This document shows positions 31,805-40,817 of a stretch of DNA of 64,000 nt, one piece after another. The notes beneath the pieces are model-generated. The model was not told the origin of the DNA and searched no databases. It saw nothing but the letters and a program-made list of their open reading frames with translations. How positions within the stretch are numbered: the stretch's first letter is position 1; the number at the start of each line of letters is the position of its first letter. The DNA comes from Shewanella halotolerans (GTDB lineage: Bacteria; Pseudomonadota; Gammaproteobacteria; Enterobacterales; Shewanellaceae): positions 4,154,001 to 4,218,000 of the forward strand of contig NZ_CP080417.1 of NCBI RefSeq assembly GCF_019457535.1, written 5' to 3'. The translations under genes and the position numbers were made by a program.

Positions 31805-33160
31805 TTACATCTTGTAGCTTAACTGAGCGCCCAGCAACCAGACATCGCCGCCCGCTTCACCGTTAAAGCTCACCTGAGCCAGGTTCATTAGGTTCATGGT
31901 CTCGTTGATCGGCGCATCACCATGAGCCTTGATGTAAGTCACGGCAAAGTCCAGGGTCAGGTTCTTAGAGGCTTGATAGCCAGCGCCCGCGCTGAACCAC
32001 AGACGGTCTGAATCAGGGATAGTGATGGTGCGATACTCATCTTCTACCGCCGTCTTATCCAGCGCCACACCGCCACGTACCAACCACTTATCGCTTAGCT
32101 GATAGCTGGTGCCCAAGGCGAAACGCCAGTTGTCTTTAAAGTTCTCAACCTTCACCAGGTCTGACTCTAGGCCGCCAACAGGCTTCTGCTCACCAGGGAA
32201 GTATGCCACCAGTTGATCGAACACGCTCCACTGGGTCCAGTTGACGCTGGCATGCATTGCCCAGTTGTCGGTGAGCTGATGGTAAGAGGCCAGTTCGGCG
32301 AAGGCTGGCAGTTCGAGCGGCATATAACCCTCGATCTCCACATCCTGACCACCGTTGTAGATAAGGCCAGAGGCATGACCGTCGAGTTCCAGCTCGACGC
32401 CACTGTGATAGGCCAGACCGATACGGTGCGCCGGGTTGATCTGCCAGCTGGCACCCAGCTGCCAACCATAGCCAATATCATCCCCTTCCATCGATTTCAG
32501 GCTGGTGCCGCCCGGTGGCAGTGCTGCTGCGACTTCGGCAGGCAGGGTAGGAATCGCCTTGATACCGTCTACCCAAGCCGGCGTCGAGGCGCCAATCTTA
32601 CCTTCGCCATAGACGATACGCAGACCCGCACCGACAGAAACGGCCTCAGACACCTTGTAAGCCAGGTTTGGATTGAACTCCACAGTGGTCACCGAGGTTT
32701 CTTTTCCAAAGATAGCGGTAGGATGGGTGCTCGGCACTTCAGTCGCCAGACCATAGTTAGAGTTAACCGCTAAACCCCAGGTCCACTGGTCGTTAAGCTG
32801 GTTAGAGTAGTAGAAGTTAGGCACCAGGGCGTCGTCAGCCACATCCAGGGCATCGGCGTTCATGGTCACGCCCTGAGGCCCCAATACAGGTGAAGCCAGG
32901 GTCACGTCGCCCTCTACGTCGACATTTGGCATCACATAGATACCACCCAGCGACAGCTGACGTCCCTCGAGGTAGGTCAACATAGCAGGGTTGCGCGCCT
33001 GAGCGGCAGCATTGTCGGCCATGGCCGCCTCACCCGCAAAGGCACGGCCTAGACCCGTGGCAGAATATTCGGCAAGTTGAAATCCAGCGGCCTGAACTTG
33101 AGATAGCGGCGTGGCGATGGCAGCAACTACAGCTAAAGATAAAATATGCTTCTTCATCAT
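31805..33160 (-). CDS. fadL: FadL-family outer-membrane long-chain fatty acid transporter
   Basis: Outer-membrane beta-barrel porin for long-chain fatty acids or other hydrophobic molecules. It has 451 residues, a signal peptide (cleavage after QVQA, residue 24), then the FadL N-terminal plug (AGFQLAEYSATGLGRAFAGE, with NPA motif) and many alternating strands, ending in the aromatic/charged last strand (LLGAQLSYKM). The symbol is given by family; several fadL paralogues are usual in this group. It is a single-gene unit with its own terminator. Confidence 0.9.
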   Translation of the reverse strand: MMKKHILSLAVVAAIATPLSQVQAAGFQLAEYSATGLGRAFAGEAAMADNAAAQARNPAMLTYLEGRQLSLGGIYVMPNVDVEGDVTLASPVLGPQGVTMNADALDVADDALVPNFYYSNQLNDQWTWGLAVNSNYGLATEVPSTHPTAIFGKETSVTTVEFNPNLAYKVSEAVSVGAGLRIVYGEGKIGASTPAWVDGIKAIPTLPAEVAAALPPGGTSLKSMEGDDIGYGWQLGASWQINPAHRIGLAYHSGVELELDGHASGLIYNGGQDVEIEGYMPLELPAFAELASYHQLTDNWAMHASVNWTQWSVFDQLVAYFPGEQKPVGGLESDLVKVENFKDNWRFALGTSYQLSDKWLVRGGVALDKTAVEDEYRTITIPDSDRLWFSAGAGYQASKNLTLDFAVTYIKAHGDAPINETMNLMNLAQVSFNGEAGGDVWLLGAQLSYKM

Positions 33161-33577
33161 GGCTCTCTTGTTATTATGACAACCTAGAGCAAAGGCTCCA
33201 GATATTGAGTGAGCCGCAGTCTACTGATGCAGAATATCTTTACAAGCAAATTATGAATTTAAGCGAATAATGCTGGCCATAGCGCCTAAATAGCATACAA
33301 AAACCAGCTAAAACCGACTTTTAAACGTCAACTAAAGTACAAAAATGTGATCCACGTTCACTTAATGAGATTTATAAAAATCAGCAGACACAGACAAATC
33401 ACCACAATATCAAACAATTAAACTGAAAACATTCAATTAACACCTGTACGCCTGAAAACCACAAAACCACCAGCATAAATCACTAGCTCGTTGCACATCT
33501 GGCTAGCCAACGGCTAGAAACCACAATAAACAACTGAAAAATATAGACTTAACAAGATTCAGCGCCGCTAATGTAAA
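33161..33577. other. AT-rich region upstream of fadL
   Basis: About 420 bases with no supported gene. It should hold the fadL promoter on the minus strand; a candidate is TTGTAA…TAGACT near 33221–33248, but the match is weak. A TGTGA…TTCAC stretch at 33346–33360 resembles a CRP site but has the two half sites one base out of register. Nothing else stands out. Confidence 0.35.
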
Positions 33578-33610
33578 CAAAAAGCCGACCACAGCAAACT
33601 GCGATCGGCT
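33578..33610 (-). terminator. leu operon terminator
   Basis: On the minus strand a 12-bp stem with two G–U pairs (AGCCGATCGCAG / CTGTGGTCGGCT, loop TTTG) is followed by TTTTTG. It lies about 110 bases past the leuD stop. Confidence 0.85.
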
Positions 33611-33723
33611 CTATTCGATAACCCTAAGGTACAGATGTACGCCTAATTTCTAGTGCGCCAAACTCCTAAAGCGCCTAATCCCTAAAACATGTATCGGGCG
33701 CAATGAGTTAGGCCTTCTTAGCA

Positions 33724-34329
33724 TTAGGTGCGCCAGCTGGGGATCTCGGCTTCATAAGCCGCTATCGCCTCGCCGTAACCCAGGCTGATGCCTATGGCAT
33801 CCAGGCCGTTGAGCAGGTTATGACGTGCCGACGGGGCAATCTCGAAGCTAAAACTTGCCCCCGAAGGTGAGGTCACCGTCTGTGCCTGCAGATCCACGCT
33901 CACCTGAGCGCCCTCTTCGGCTTCAACCTCTCGCATCAACTGCACCACCTCCGCCTCGGTGAGGCGAACCGGCAACAGGCCGTTGTTGATGGCGTTGCCA
34001 TAGAAGATATCGGCAAAACTTGGCGCTATGATCACCTTGAGGCCAAAATCGGCCAGGGCCCAGGGCGCATGTTCACGACTCGAGCCACAGCCAAAGTTCT
34101 CCTTAGCCAGCAAGATAGAGGCTCCCCGATAGCGGGGCCGATTCAGGCTGAACTCTGGATTAGGCTGATCGCCGGCATCGTCCAGATAACGCCAATCGTG
34201 GAACAGGTGAACCCCAAAGCCGTCACGAGTGACCTTAGAGAGAAACTGCTTAGGGATGATCTGATCCGTATCGATATTGGCACTGTCGATGATCACCGCA
34301 AGCCCTGTATGTGTGGTAAATGGTTGCAT
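33724..34329 (-). CDS. leuD: 3-isopropylmalate dehydratase small subunit LeuD
   Basis: Small swivelling subunit that completes isopropylmalate isomerase with LeuC. It has 201 residues with the conserved stretches NIDTDQIIPKQFL near the N-terminus and NFGCGSSREHAPWAL at about residue 77. It starts 9 bases after the leuC stop and is the last gene of leuABCD. Confidence 0.98.
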   Translation of the reverse strand: MQPFTTHTGLAVIIDSANIDTDQIIPKQFLSKVTRDGFGVHLFHDWRYLDDAGDQPNPEFSLNRPRYRGASILLAKENFGCGSSREHAPWALADFGLKVIIAPSFADIFYGNAINNGLLPVRLTEAEVVQLMREVEAEEGAQVSVDLQAQTVTSPSGASFSFEIAPSARHNLLNGLDAIGISLGYGEAIAAYEAEIPSWRT

Positions 34330-34338
34330 CTCTCCCTC

Positions 34339-35739
34339 CTAGTATGGCTTGCGAATATCGACGAAATGACCGGCAATCGCCGCGGCGGCGGCCATGGCAG
34401 GGCTCACCAGGTGAGTGCGGCTACCGCGTCCCTGACGACCCTCAAAGTTACGGTTACTGGTCGAGGCGCAGCGATCACCGGCCTCCAGTCTGTCATCGTT
34501 CATCGCCAAACACATGGAGCAGCCCGGCAGACGCCATTCAAACCCGGCGTCGATGAAGATCTTATCCAGGCCTTCCGCCTCCGCCTGCTCCTTCACCAAG
34601 CCTGAGCCCGGCACCACAATAGCCGTAACACCTGCCGCCACCTTGCGTCCCTTGGCCTGCAGGGCCGCCGAGCGCAGATCTTCGATGCGCGAATTGGTAC
34701 AGGAGCCGATAAACACCTTGTTGATGCTCACATCTGTCATCTGAGTGCCAGGGGTGAGCGCCACATAGTCCAGCGCCTTCTCGATACTCGCCTTCACCGT
34801 CGGGTTTGTCTCATCCTCTGGGTTAGGCACACACTGATCGATCGCCACCACCTGGCCTGGGTTAGTGCCCCAAGTCAGCTGAGGCGCGATATCGCTCGCC
34901 TCTAGCACCACATGGGCATCGAACACGGCATCCTCGTCAGACTTCAGCGCCTGCCAGGCGGCAACCGCCTGCTGCCAAGCTTCGCCCTTAGGCGCAAATT
35001 CACGGCCTTCTAGGTAATCAATGGTGGTCTGATCCGGCGCTATCATGCCCGCCTTGGCGCCCATCTCGATCGCCATGTTACAGACGGTCATGCGCCCTTC
35101 CATCGACAGGGCGGCAATCGCCTCGCCGCAGAACTCCACCACATAACCCGTGCCGCCATCCATGCCTATCTTGCCTATGATGGCCAGCACGATATCTTTG
35201 GCGGTGATCCCATCGGCCACCTGGCCGCGCACCTCGATCTTCATGGTCTTGGCTTTCAGCTGGCGCAAGGTTTGGGTGGCCATCACATGCTCCACCTCTG
35301 AGGTGCCGATGCCGAAGGCCAAGGCGCCGAAGGCGCCATGGGTTGCCGTGTGCGAGTCGCCGCACACAATCACAGTGCCCGGCAGAGTGATGCCAAGCTC
35401 GGGGCCCATCACATGGACAATCCCCTGATTCTTATGATGAATATCGTATAAACGCACACCAAACTCTTTACAGTTTTGTGCCAGCGTCTCCACCTGAGTG
35501 CGCGCCATGGGGCTGAGTGCATCCAGGCTGGCGCTCTTGGTCGAGGTGTTGTGATCCATGGTGGCGAAGGTCTTCTCTGGCGCCCTTAATTTACGGCCGG
35601 CGACTTTCAAGCCGCTGAAGGCTTGAGGCGAGGTCACCTCATGCACCAGATGGCGATCCACATAGATAAGCGGCGCCTCCCCTTCGGGGGCGGCTACGAT
35701 ATGACTGTCCCATACCTTTTCATACAGTGTCTTCGCCAT
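34339..35739 (-). CDS. leuC: 3-isopropylmalate dehydratase large subunit LeuC
   Basis: Aconitase-family subunit holding the 4Fe-4S cluster that isomerises 2- to 3-isopropylmalate. It has 466 residues; cluster cysteines are in GSCTNSR and in GCSMCLAMN. It overlaps the leuB stop by one base. Confidence 0.98.
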   Translation of the reverse strand: MAKTLYEKVWDSHIVAAPEGEAPLIYVDRHLVHEVTSPQAFSGLKVAGRKLRAPEKTFATMDHNTSTKSASLDALSPMARTQVETLAQNCKEFGVRLYDIHHKNQGIVHVMGPELGITLPGTVIVCGDSHTATHGAFGALAFGIGTSEVEHVMATQTLRQLKAKTMKIEVRGQVADGITAKDIVLAIIGKIGMDGGTGYVVEFCGEAIAALSMEGRMTVCNMAIEMGAKAGMIAPDQTTIDYLEGREFAPKGEAWQQAVAAWQALKSDEDAVFDAHVVLEASDIAPQLTWGTNPGQVVAIDQCVPNPEDETNPTVKASIEKALDYVALTPGTQMTDVSINKVFIGSCTNSRIEDLRSAALQAKGRKVAAGVTAIVVPGSGLVKEQAEAEGLDKIFIDAGFEWRLPGCSMCLAMNDDRLEAGDRCASTSNRNFEGRQGRGSRTHLVSPAMAAAAAIAGHFVDIRKPY

Positions 35740-36833
35740 TAGTTTGCCTCTCTGACTGCTTGGGCAATATAGTCGCCCATCTCGCGGGTTGATTTTGCCT
35801 TGTCACGCTGATCTGCGGGCAAGAGTTCTCCAGTTAGATAGCCATCGCTCAATGCCTTGGCGACCGCATCTTCAATCGCCTTAGCCGCCGCTTCTTCTTT
35901 GAGGCTGTGGCGCAAAAGCAGCGCTGCAGACAGGATCTGCGCTATCGGGTTGGCGATGCCTTTACCTGCGATATCTGGCGCGCTGCCGCCTGCGGGTTCA
36001 TACAGACCAAAGCCATCGCTGTTGAGACTCACCGAAGAGAGCAAACCCATGGAGCCGGTCAACATGGCGATCTCATCTGAGATGATGTCGCCAAACAGGT
36101 TAGAGCAGAGCATCACATCGAAATCGAAGGGGCGACGCAGCAGCTGCATGGTGGCGTTGTCGATATAGATATGCTCGAGCTCCACATCGGGAAACTCCTT
36201 GGCCACCTCTTCGACCACTTCACGCCACAACACAGAGCAGGCCAGGACGTTGGCCTTATCCACAGAGGTTACCTTCTTGCGACGGCCTCGGGCGGCCTCG
36301 AAGGCGATCTTGGCGATACGGCGCACCTCGCGGCGACTATAACGCATGGTGTCGAACGCCTCTTCCTGCTCGCCCTCACCCTGACGCCCTTTGGGCTTAC
36401 CGAAGTAGATGCCACCGGTCAGCTCGCGCACGCACAGCACGTCGAAGCCCTGGGCCGAGATGTCGCTACGCAGCGGCGACATATGCTCCAGGCCGACGTG
36501 TAGCTTGGCCGGACGCATGTTACAAAACAGCTCGAAGTGTCCCCGTAGCGGCAGTAAGGCGCCACGCTCTGGCTGATCGTTTGGGGGTAGATGCTCCCAC
36601 TTAGGGCCACCTACCGAGCCGAACAAGATAGCGTCGGCCGCCTCGCAGCCCTTCAGGGTCGACTCGGGTAGCGGACAACCATGATTATCGATGGCCGCGC
36701 CGCCCACATCATATTCGCTATACTCGATATCCAACGAGAAACGCTCTTCCACCGCCTTAAGCACCTTGCGTGCTTCGACCATAACCTCGGGGCCGATCCC
36801 ATCACCGGCCAATACCGCGACTTGATAACTCAT
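35739..36833 (-). CDS. leuB: 3-isopropylmalate dehydrogenase LeuB
   Basis: NAD-dependent oxidative decarboxylation of 3-isopropylmalate. It has 364 residues with LAGDGIGPEVM near the N-terminus and the metal/substrate region NLFGDIISDEIAML; the NAD-binding loop GSAPDIAGKGIANP follows. It starts 55 bases after the leuA stop. Confidence 0.98.
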   Translation of the reverse strand: MSYQVAVLAGDGIGPEVMVEARKVLKAVEERFSLDIEYSEYDVGGAAIDNHGCPLPESTLKGCEAADAILFGSVGGPKWEHLPPNDQPERGALLPLRGHFELFCNMRPAKLHVGLEHMSPLRSDISAQGFDVLCVRELTGGIYFGKPKGRQGEGEQEEAFDTMRYSRREVRRIAKIAFEAARGRRKKVTSVDKANVLACSVLWREVVEEVAKEFPDVELEHIYIDNATMQLLRRPFDFDVMLCSNLFGDIISDEIAMLTGSMGLLSSVSLNSDGFGLYEPAGGSAPDIAGKGIANPIAQILSAALLLRHSLKEEAAAKAIEDAVAKALSDGYLTGELLPADQRDKAKSTREMGDYIAQAVREAN

Positions 36834-36888
36834 ACCTCAAGTGACTCCCTGCAATTAATTGTCTTTATGCTGTTTAATTCGAAATTGG

Positions 36889-38460
36889 TTATACGCCGCC
36901 TAACTCGGTACGCGCCTGTTTTAACTTATGCTTGTTCTCGGCCACCTTGTCCGCGCGCCAGGTCAGATTCATCACGTGGATCAGCGCCGCTGCCGAGGCC
37001 TCGACCACATCGGTCGCCAGGCCCACACCATGGAAGCTCTGATCATGATACTTGGCGGTGATATCCACCTGTCCCAGGGCATCTTGCCCTTGGCCCTTGG
37101 CGCTAAGCTGATAGCTGCTGATGTTGATCTCACAGCCGCTGGCGCGGGCAATCGCCTTGTAGGCCGCATCGACCGGGCCGTTACCCGTTGCCGCCTCTGT
37201 TACCGCCTTGCCGTCTATGCTTAGGGTCACTGTGGCGGTGGCCTGTCCCTGAGTCGAATCTGAGTGCACCACCAGCTGCTGCAAGCCATAGTGGTTTTCA
37301 TCTTCTGCCTGAGCCTCTACATATACCAAGGCCTCCAGGTCATAGTCGAACACCTGCCCCTTCTTGTCAGCCAGCTTCAGGAAGGCCTCATACAGGGTGT
37401 CCATGTCATAATCTTGCTCGCCATAGCCCATCTCTTCCATACGATGTTTGATCACGTGGCGGCCGGAGCGAGAGGTCATGTTCAGGTTGTTGCGGTTCAG
37501 ACCAATACTCTCTGGCGTCATGATTTCATAGGTGTTTTGCGACTTCAGCACGCCGTCCTGATGGATACCCGAGGAGTGGGTAAAGGCGTTGGCGCCGACG
37601 ATCGCCTTGTTGGCCTGTACCGGCATGTTGCACAGCTGGCTCACCAGATTAGAGGTGCGATGGATCTCTTTGGCGTTGATCCCCGTCTCTAGCCCCAGGC
37701 TGGCCTTGCGGGTGGCGATGATCATGGCGATCTCTTCCAGGGAGCAGTTACCGGCGCGCTCGCCGATACCGTTGACGGTACACTCGATCTGACGTGCCCC
37801 GTGCTGCACCGCAGTGATAGAGTTCGCCACAGACAAGCCCAAATCGTCGTGACAGTGCACTGAGATCACCGCCTGATCGATATTCGGTACCCTGTCGAAC
37901 AGGTTTTGAATGATGCCGCCAAATTCGCTCGGCACTGTGTAGCCAACGGTGTCGGGAATGTTAATGGTCTTGGCACCCGCCTTGATGGCGGCCTCGACCA
38001 TGCGGCACAGGTTATCTATTGGGGTACGACCGGCATCTTCACAGGAGAACTCCACATCATCGGTGAAGCGGCGGGCATATTTCACCGCGCCAACCGCCAT
38101 GTCCAACACCTGATCGAAGGAGCGCTTAAGCTTGCTCTCCACGTGTATGGTCGAGGTCGAGATAAAGGTATGGATACGGAACTGTTCTGCCACCGACAAG
38201 GACTGAGCCGCGGCGTCGATATCTTTCTCAAGCGCCCTGGCAAGCGCACAGACCCGGCTATTCTTTATGGTACGGGCAATGGTCTGCACCGACTCGAAAT
38301 CCCCCGGCGATGAGACGGGAAACCCCACCTCCATGACATCCACTCCCAGACGCTCGAGTGACAGTGCTATCTGTAGCTTTTCCTTAACCGTTAAACTCGC
38401 CGCTAATGCTTGCTCACCATCTCGTAAGGTCGTATCAAATATTATCACTCGGTTAGACAT
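36889..38460 (-). CDS. leuA: 2-isopropylmalate synthase LeuA
   Basis: Condenses acetyl-CoA with 2-ketoisovalerate, the first step of leucine synthesis. It has 523 residues: a catalytic TIM barrel with FDTTLRDGEQA at the start and metal ligands in SVHCHDDLG, and a C-terminal LeuA regulatory domain (about residues 390–500) where leucine inhibits. It lies downstream of the leuL leader and attenuator. Confidence 0.98.
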   Translation of the reverse strand: MSNRVIIFDTTLRDGEQALAASLTVKEKLQIALSLERLGVDVMEVGFPVSSPGDFESVQTIARTIKNSRVCALARALEKDIDAAAQSLSVAEQFRIHTFISTSTIHVESKLKRSFDQVLDMAVGAVKYARRFTDDVEFSCEDAGRTPIDNLCRMVEAAIKAGAKTINIPDTVGYTVPSEFGGIIQNLFDRVPNIDQAVISVHCHDDLGLSVANSITAVQHGARQIECTVNGIGERAGNCSLEEIAMIIATRKASLGLETGINAKEIHRTSNLVSQLCNMPVQANKAIVGANAFTHSSGIHQDGVLKSQNTYEIMTPESIGLNRNNLNMTSRSGRHVIKHRMEEMGYGEQDYDMDTLYEAFLKLADKKGQVFDYDLEALVYVEAQAEDENHYGLQQLVVHSDSTQGQATATVTLSIDGKAVTEAATGNGPVDAAYKAIARASGCEINISSYQLSAKGQGQDALGQVDITAKYHDQSFHGVGLATDVVEASAAALIHVMNLTWRADKVAENKHKLKQARTELGGV

Positions 38461-38516
38461 CTGGTTTCTCCATGGTACGTCTAGGCTCTAATTTTGGGTG
38501 TTCGTCGAATCCATAA

Positions 38517-38550
38517 ACAAAAAAACCCCGCGTTGTTGGGCGCGGGGTTT
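38517..38550 (-). terminator. leu operon attenuator
   Basis: On the minus strand a 10-bp perfect stem AAACCCCGCG/CGCGGGGTTT with an 8-base loop is followed by seven T. It sits between the leader peptide stop (38584) and the leuA start (38460). The transcript also has a hairpin around the end of the leader (GCAGG/CCTGC), giving the alternative pairing expected in attenuation. Confidence 0.88.
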
Positions 38551-38583
38551 ATGAATGCTGAATGTGTTATTAAGCGTGCAACA

Positions 38584-38655
38584 CTACATTCTCCGCGCAG
38601 GACCTGCGAGAATGAGAATAAGGAGGCTGAGGAGTGCACGGTTAATAGTCGTCAT
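38584..38655 (-). CDS. leuL: leu operon leader peptide
   Basis: A 23-residue open frame from ATG 38655 to TAG 38584. Residues 8–16 read LLSLLILIL: six leucine codons (five CTC and one CTT) within nine codons. Stalling on these under leucine shortage would let the operon be read past the terminator at 38517–38550, as in the known leu attenuators. The peptide is too short for ordinary gene finding. No strong ribosome site is seen. Confidence 0.88.
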   Translation of the reverse strand: MTTINRALLSLLILILAGPARRM

Positions 38656-38708
38656 TGTATTCAGTAAAAGTAATTAATTATTCGTTTCGCTTCGAAAGAT
38701 TGATTAAT

Positions 38709-38736
38709 ATTTAACGTGTGTCTGTTCAATAGTCAA
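38709..38736 (-). promoter_or_regulatory. Predicted leu operon promoter
   Basis: The minus strand has −35 TTGACT (38731–38736) and a −10-like TTAAAT (38709–38714) with 16 bases between. It lies about 55 bases upstream of leuL. Confidence 0.5.
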
Positions 38737-38924
38737 CCCCATATTTTTCATGTTTGCCACATTAGACCAGATAAAAATCTTGATTAACTGCGCAAATCTA
38801 ACCATTTATTTGCTCACAAGAGTGACTAAGTGATTAAATTCAGCATACTAGGTCATTTGCCGAGCAATCCCTCTGATTCCAATCGCAGGCGCTATTTTTT
38901 ATGCAATTGCTGATGAAAAATCAG

Positions 38925-38930
38925 TATAAT
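38925..38930 (+). promoter_or_regulatory. Candidate −10 of the TPR/GGDEF-like gene
   Basis: A perfect TATAAT lies 49 bases before the chosen start at 38979. The −35 position (TGCAAT) is a poor match. The stretch from 38737 to 38924 shows nothing else. Confidence 0.4.
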
Positions 38931-38978
38931 GCCGCCAAAGGAAACAGAAACAGCACACTCGTTCCGGAGCTTTTAAAA

Positions 38979-40727
38979 ATGGATTTTCGTCTCATAGTGT
39001 TAAGTCTCAGCTTCTGGCTGATCCCAGCTTATGGGGACACTATGACAGAGTTAGATGAGTTGGCCCAAACCGTCTACCAATATCCCAACAAGACACTGAC
39101 CCAGATCTCGGCGCTGGAACAACGCCTGGATCAGGAAGCCACGTCTGAAGAAAATCGTCTGCGCCTCTCGCTGCTCAAGTGCGAGGCCTTTGTGCAGCTG
39201 GGCGAAAACGAGGCCGCCATCAACCTGGGCCGCATGAGTGAGGCCAAGGCCAAGTCGCTCAAGCTCAATCAGCTCAGCCCCTATTTTCTCAACTGTATGG
39301 CCGCGGCCTATATCGATTATGGCGACCTCAGACAGGCGCTGACCCTGCTAGATTCCGCCATCTACCTCTCTCGCGAGCAGCAACAGCCCCAGTCCTTAGT
39401 CAACGGCCTGATGCTGCGCGGCAAGATAGATACCCATATCGAGAGCCAGAGCAGCGCGCTGGAAGATCTACGCCTGGCCCAAGATATCTACCCGGACACC
39501 GAGAAGCAGAGACCTCAATGGCTCACCCCGCCGAGGCCCTATGTGCAACTGGCCATGGCCGAACTGCTGAGAACCAAGGGACTCTACAACCAGGCGTTCA
39601 ACAATGCCAAGGGCGCCCTGGATAGCGAGCAAACCACGGGAAAGGTGAGGCTAACTGTGCTGCTCACCCTGGCCAAGATCGCCCACTACAACCAAGAGGT
39701 GAAGTTCAGGGACGATATGGTACTCGAGGCTAAGATCCTGCTACCCGAACTTGCCACGGCGACCGAGCTGGCCGAGAGTTACACCCAGCTGGCGGAAATT
39801 GAATTTTTACGGGGAAATGATAAGAGCGCCATTCAGCTGATCAATATCGCCCTCAACACCTTCGACAAGCAGAAGAAGATCAACGACAGCCTGAGAGCCA
39901 ATCGTCTACTGGCCAATATTCAATTGGCGAACGGCGAGCAGGCCCTGGGAACAGAGCTGATGCAGAAGGCGATCGCCATCGGCGAGCGCACCAATCAGTT
40001 TGACGAGCTCGTCTATTGCTACGGCATCCTGAGTCGCTACTTTGCCGACATAGGCCAATACAAGGACGCCTATCAGTATCAGCTGAAACGCTTCGAGATG
40101 GCCCAGCGCAGCTATGAGTTTCTTAAAGATACCCGACTGCTGCAGATCAAGGCCCAGCTGGGGCGCTATCAGCAGCTGGCCCAGGACAATCAGCCTAAGC
40201 CCATCAAGCTCGATGCCCACATCAGCGACAGCTATGGTCTTATCGGCATACTGGTGCTCTTCCTGCTGCTGACGCTGTTTATTCTGCTCAACCGTATCAG
40301 AATGCCTAAGACGCCGCTGCAGGTAAGCCAGAGAGATGAGCCGATGAGCACCCAGGAGAAGATGGAGGCCCTGCTGACCAGCGCCAAGCAGATAGGTTTT
40401 CCTATCACCATCTTGCTGATCAATCCCAGCCATCTGGCCAAGGCCGATGTCGACAGGCTACTGACCCGTTTGTCACAGAAGATCCGCCAGCAGGATATCT
40501 TGCTGAGCACCAGCGCCGATCAGATATTGATCATGCTGCCCTTCACCTCGCTGGCGGGCGCCCAGCTTATCGCCCGCCAGCTGAGCGCCATCATAGAGCC
40601 GCTACAAAACGGCGCCCGGGTTAACATGGGGATGGCGGTGATGCAGCATCACGACACCCTCTCCTCCTTGGTTAAAAGGGCCAGTGTCGATCAACTGAGT
40701 AAGTACAGCGGTCAGCAGGCACACTAA
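38979..40727 (+). CDS. Periplasmic TPR protein with degenerate GGDEF domain
   Basis: A 582-residue membrane protein. It has a signal-like N-terminus (MDFRLIVLSLSFWLIPAYG), a long helical region with TPR-like repeats (about residues 30–400), one membrane segment (about 418–439) and a cytoplasmic C-terminal domain. That domain has the skeleton of a GGDEF cyclase (RQQDILLSTSADQILIMLP, near residue 505), but the catalytic GGDEF position reads SADQI, so cyclase activity is not expected. I chose ATG 38979 because GGAG lies 10 bases before it; a longer frame from 38901 adds a non-signal stretch. It may be a sensor acting through protein contact. Confidence 0.7.
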   Translation: MDFRLIVLSLSFWLIPAYGDTMTELDELAQTVYQYPNKTLTQISALEQRLDQEATSEENRLRLSLLKCEAFVQLGENEAAINLGRMSEAKAKSLKLNQLSPYFLNCMAAAYIDYGDLRQALTLLDSAIYLSREQQQPQSLVNGLMLRGKIDTHIESQSSALEDLRLAQDIYPDTEKQRPQWLTPPRPYVQLAMAELLRTKGLYNQAFNNAKGALDSEQTTGKVRLTVLLTLAKIAHYNQEVKFRDDMVLEAKILLPELATATELAESYTQLAEIEFLRGNDKSAIQLINIALNTFDKQKKINDSLRANRLLANIQLANGEQALGTELMQKAIAIGERTNQFDELVYCYGILSRYFADIGQYKDAYQYQLKRFEMAQRSYEFLKDTRLLQIKAQLGRYQQLAQDNQPKPIKLDAHISDSYGLIGILVLFLLLTLFILLNRIRMPKTPLQVSQRDEPMSTQEKMEALLTSAKQIGFPITILLINPSHLAKADVDRLLTRLSQKIRQQDILLSTSADQILIMLPFTSLAGAQLIARQLSAIIEPLQNGARVNMGMAVMQHHDTLSSLVKRASVDQLSKYSGQQAH

Positions 40728-40817
40728 GTCTGGTAGCAAATACAATAAGCCTGATAGCAAGCAGCGCCAGAATATACAGAATCTTGGTAAGCCGAGTCTT
40801 AGTTAGCGAAATATTAG

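Noticed and set aside
33346..33360. CRP-like site upstream of fadL
   Set aside because: The half sites TGTGA and TCAC are one base off the normal spacing, so the match is not convincing.
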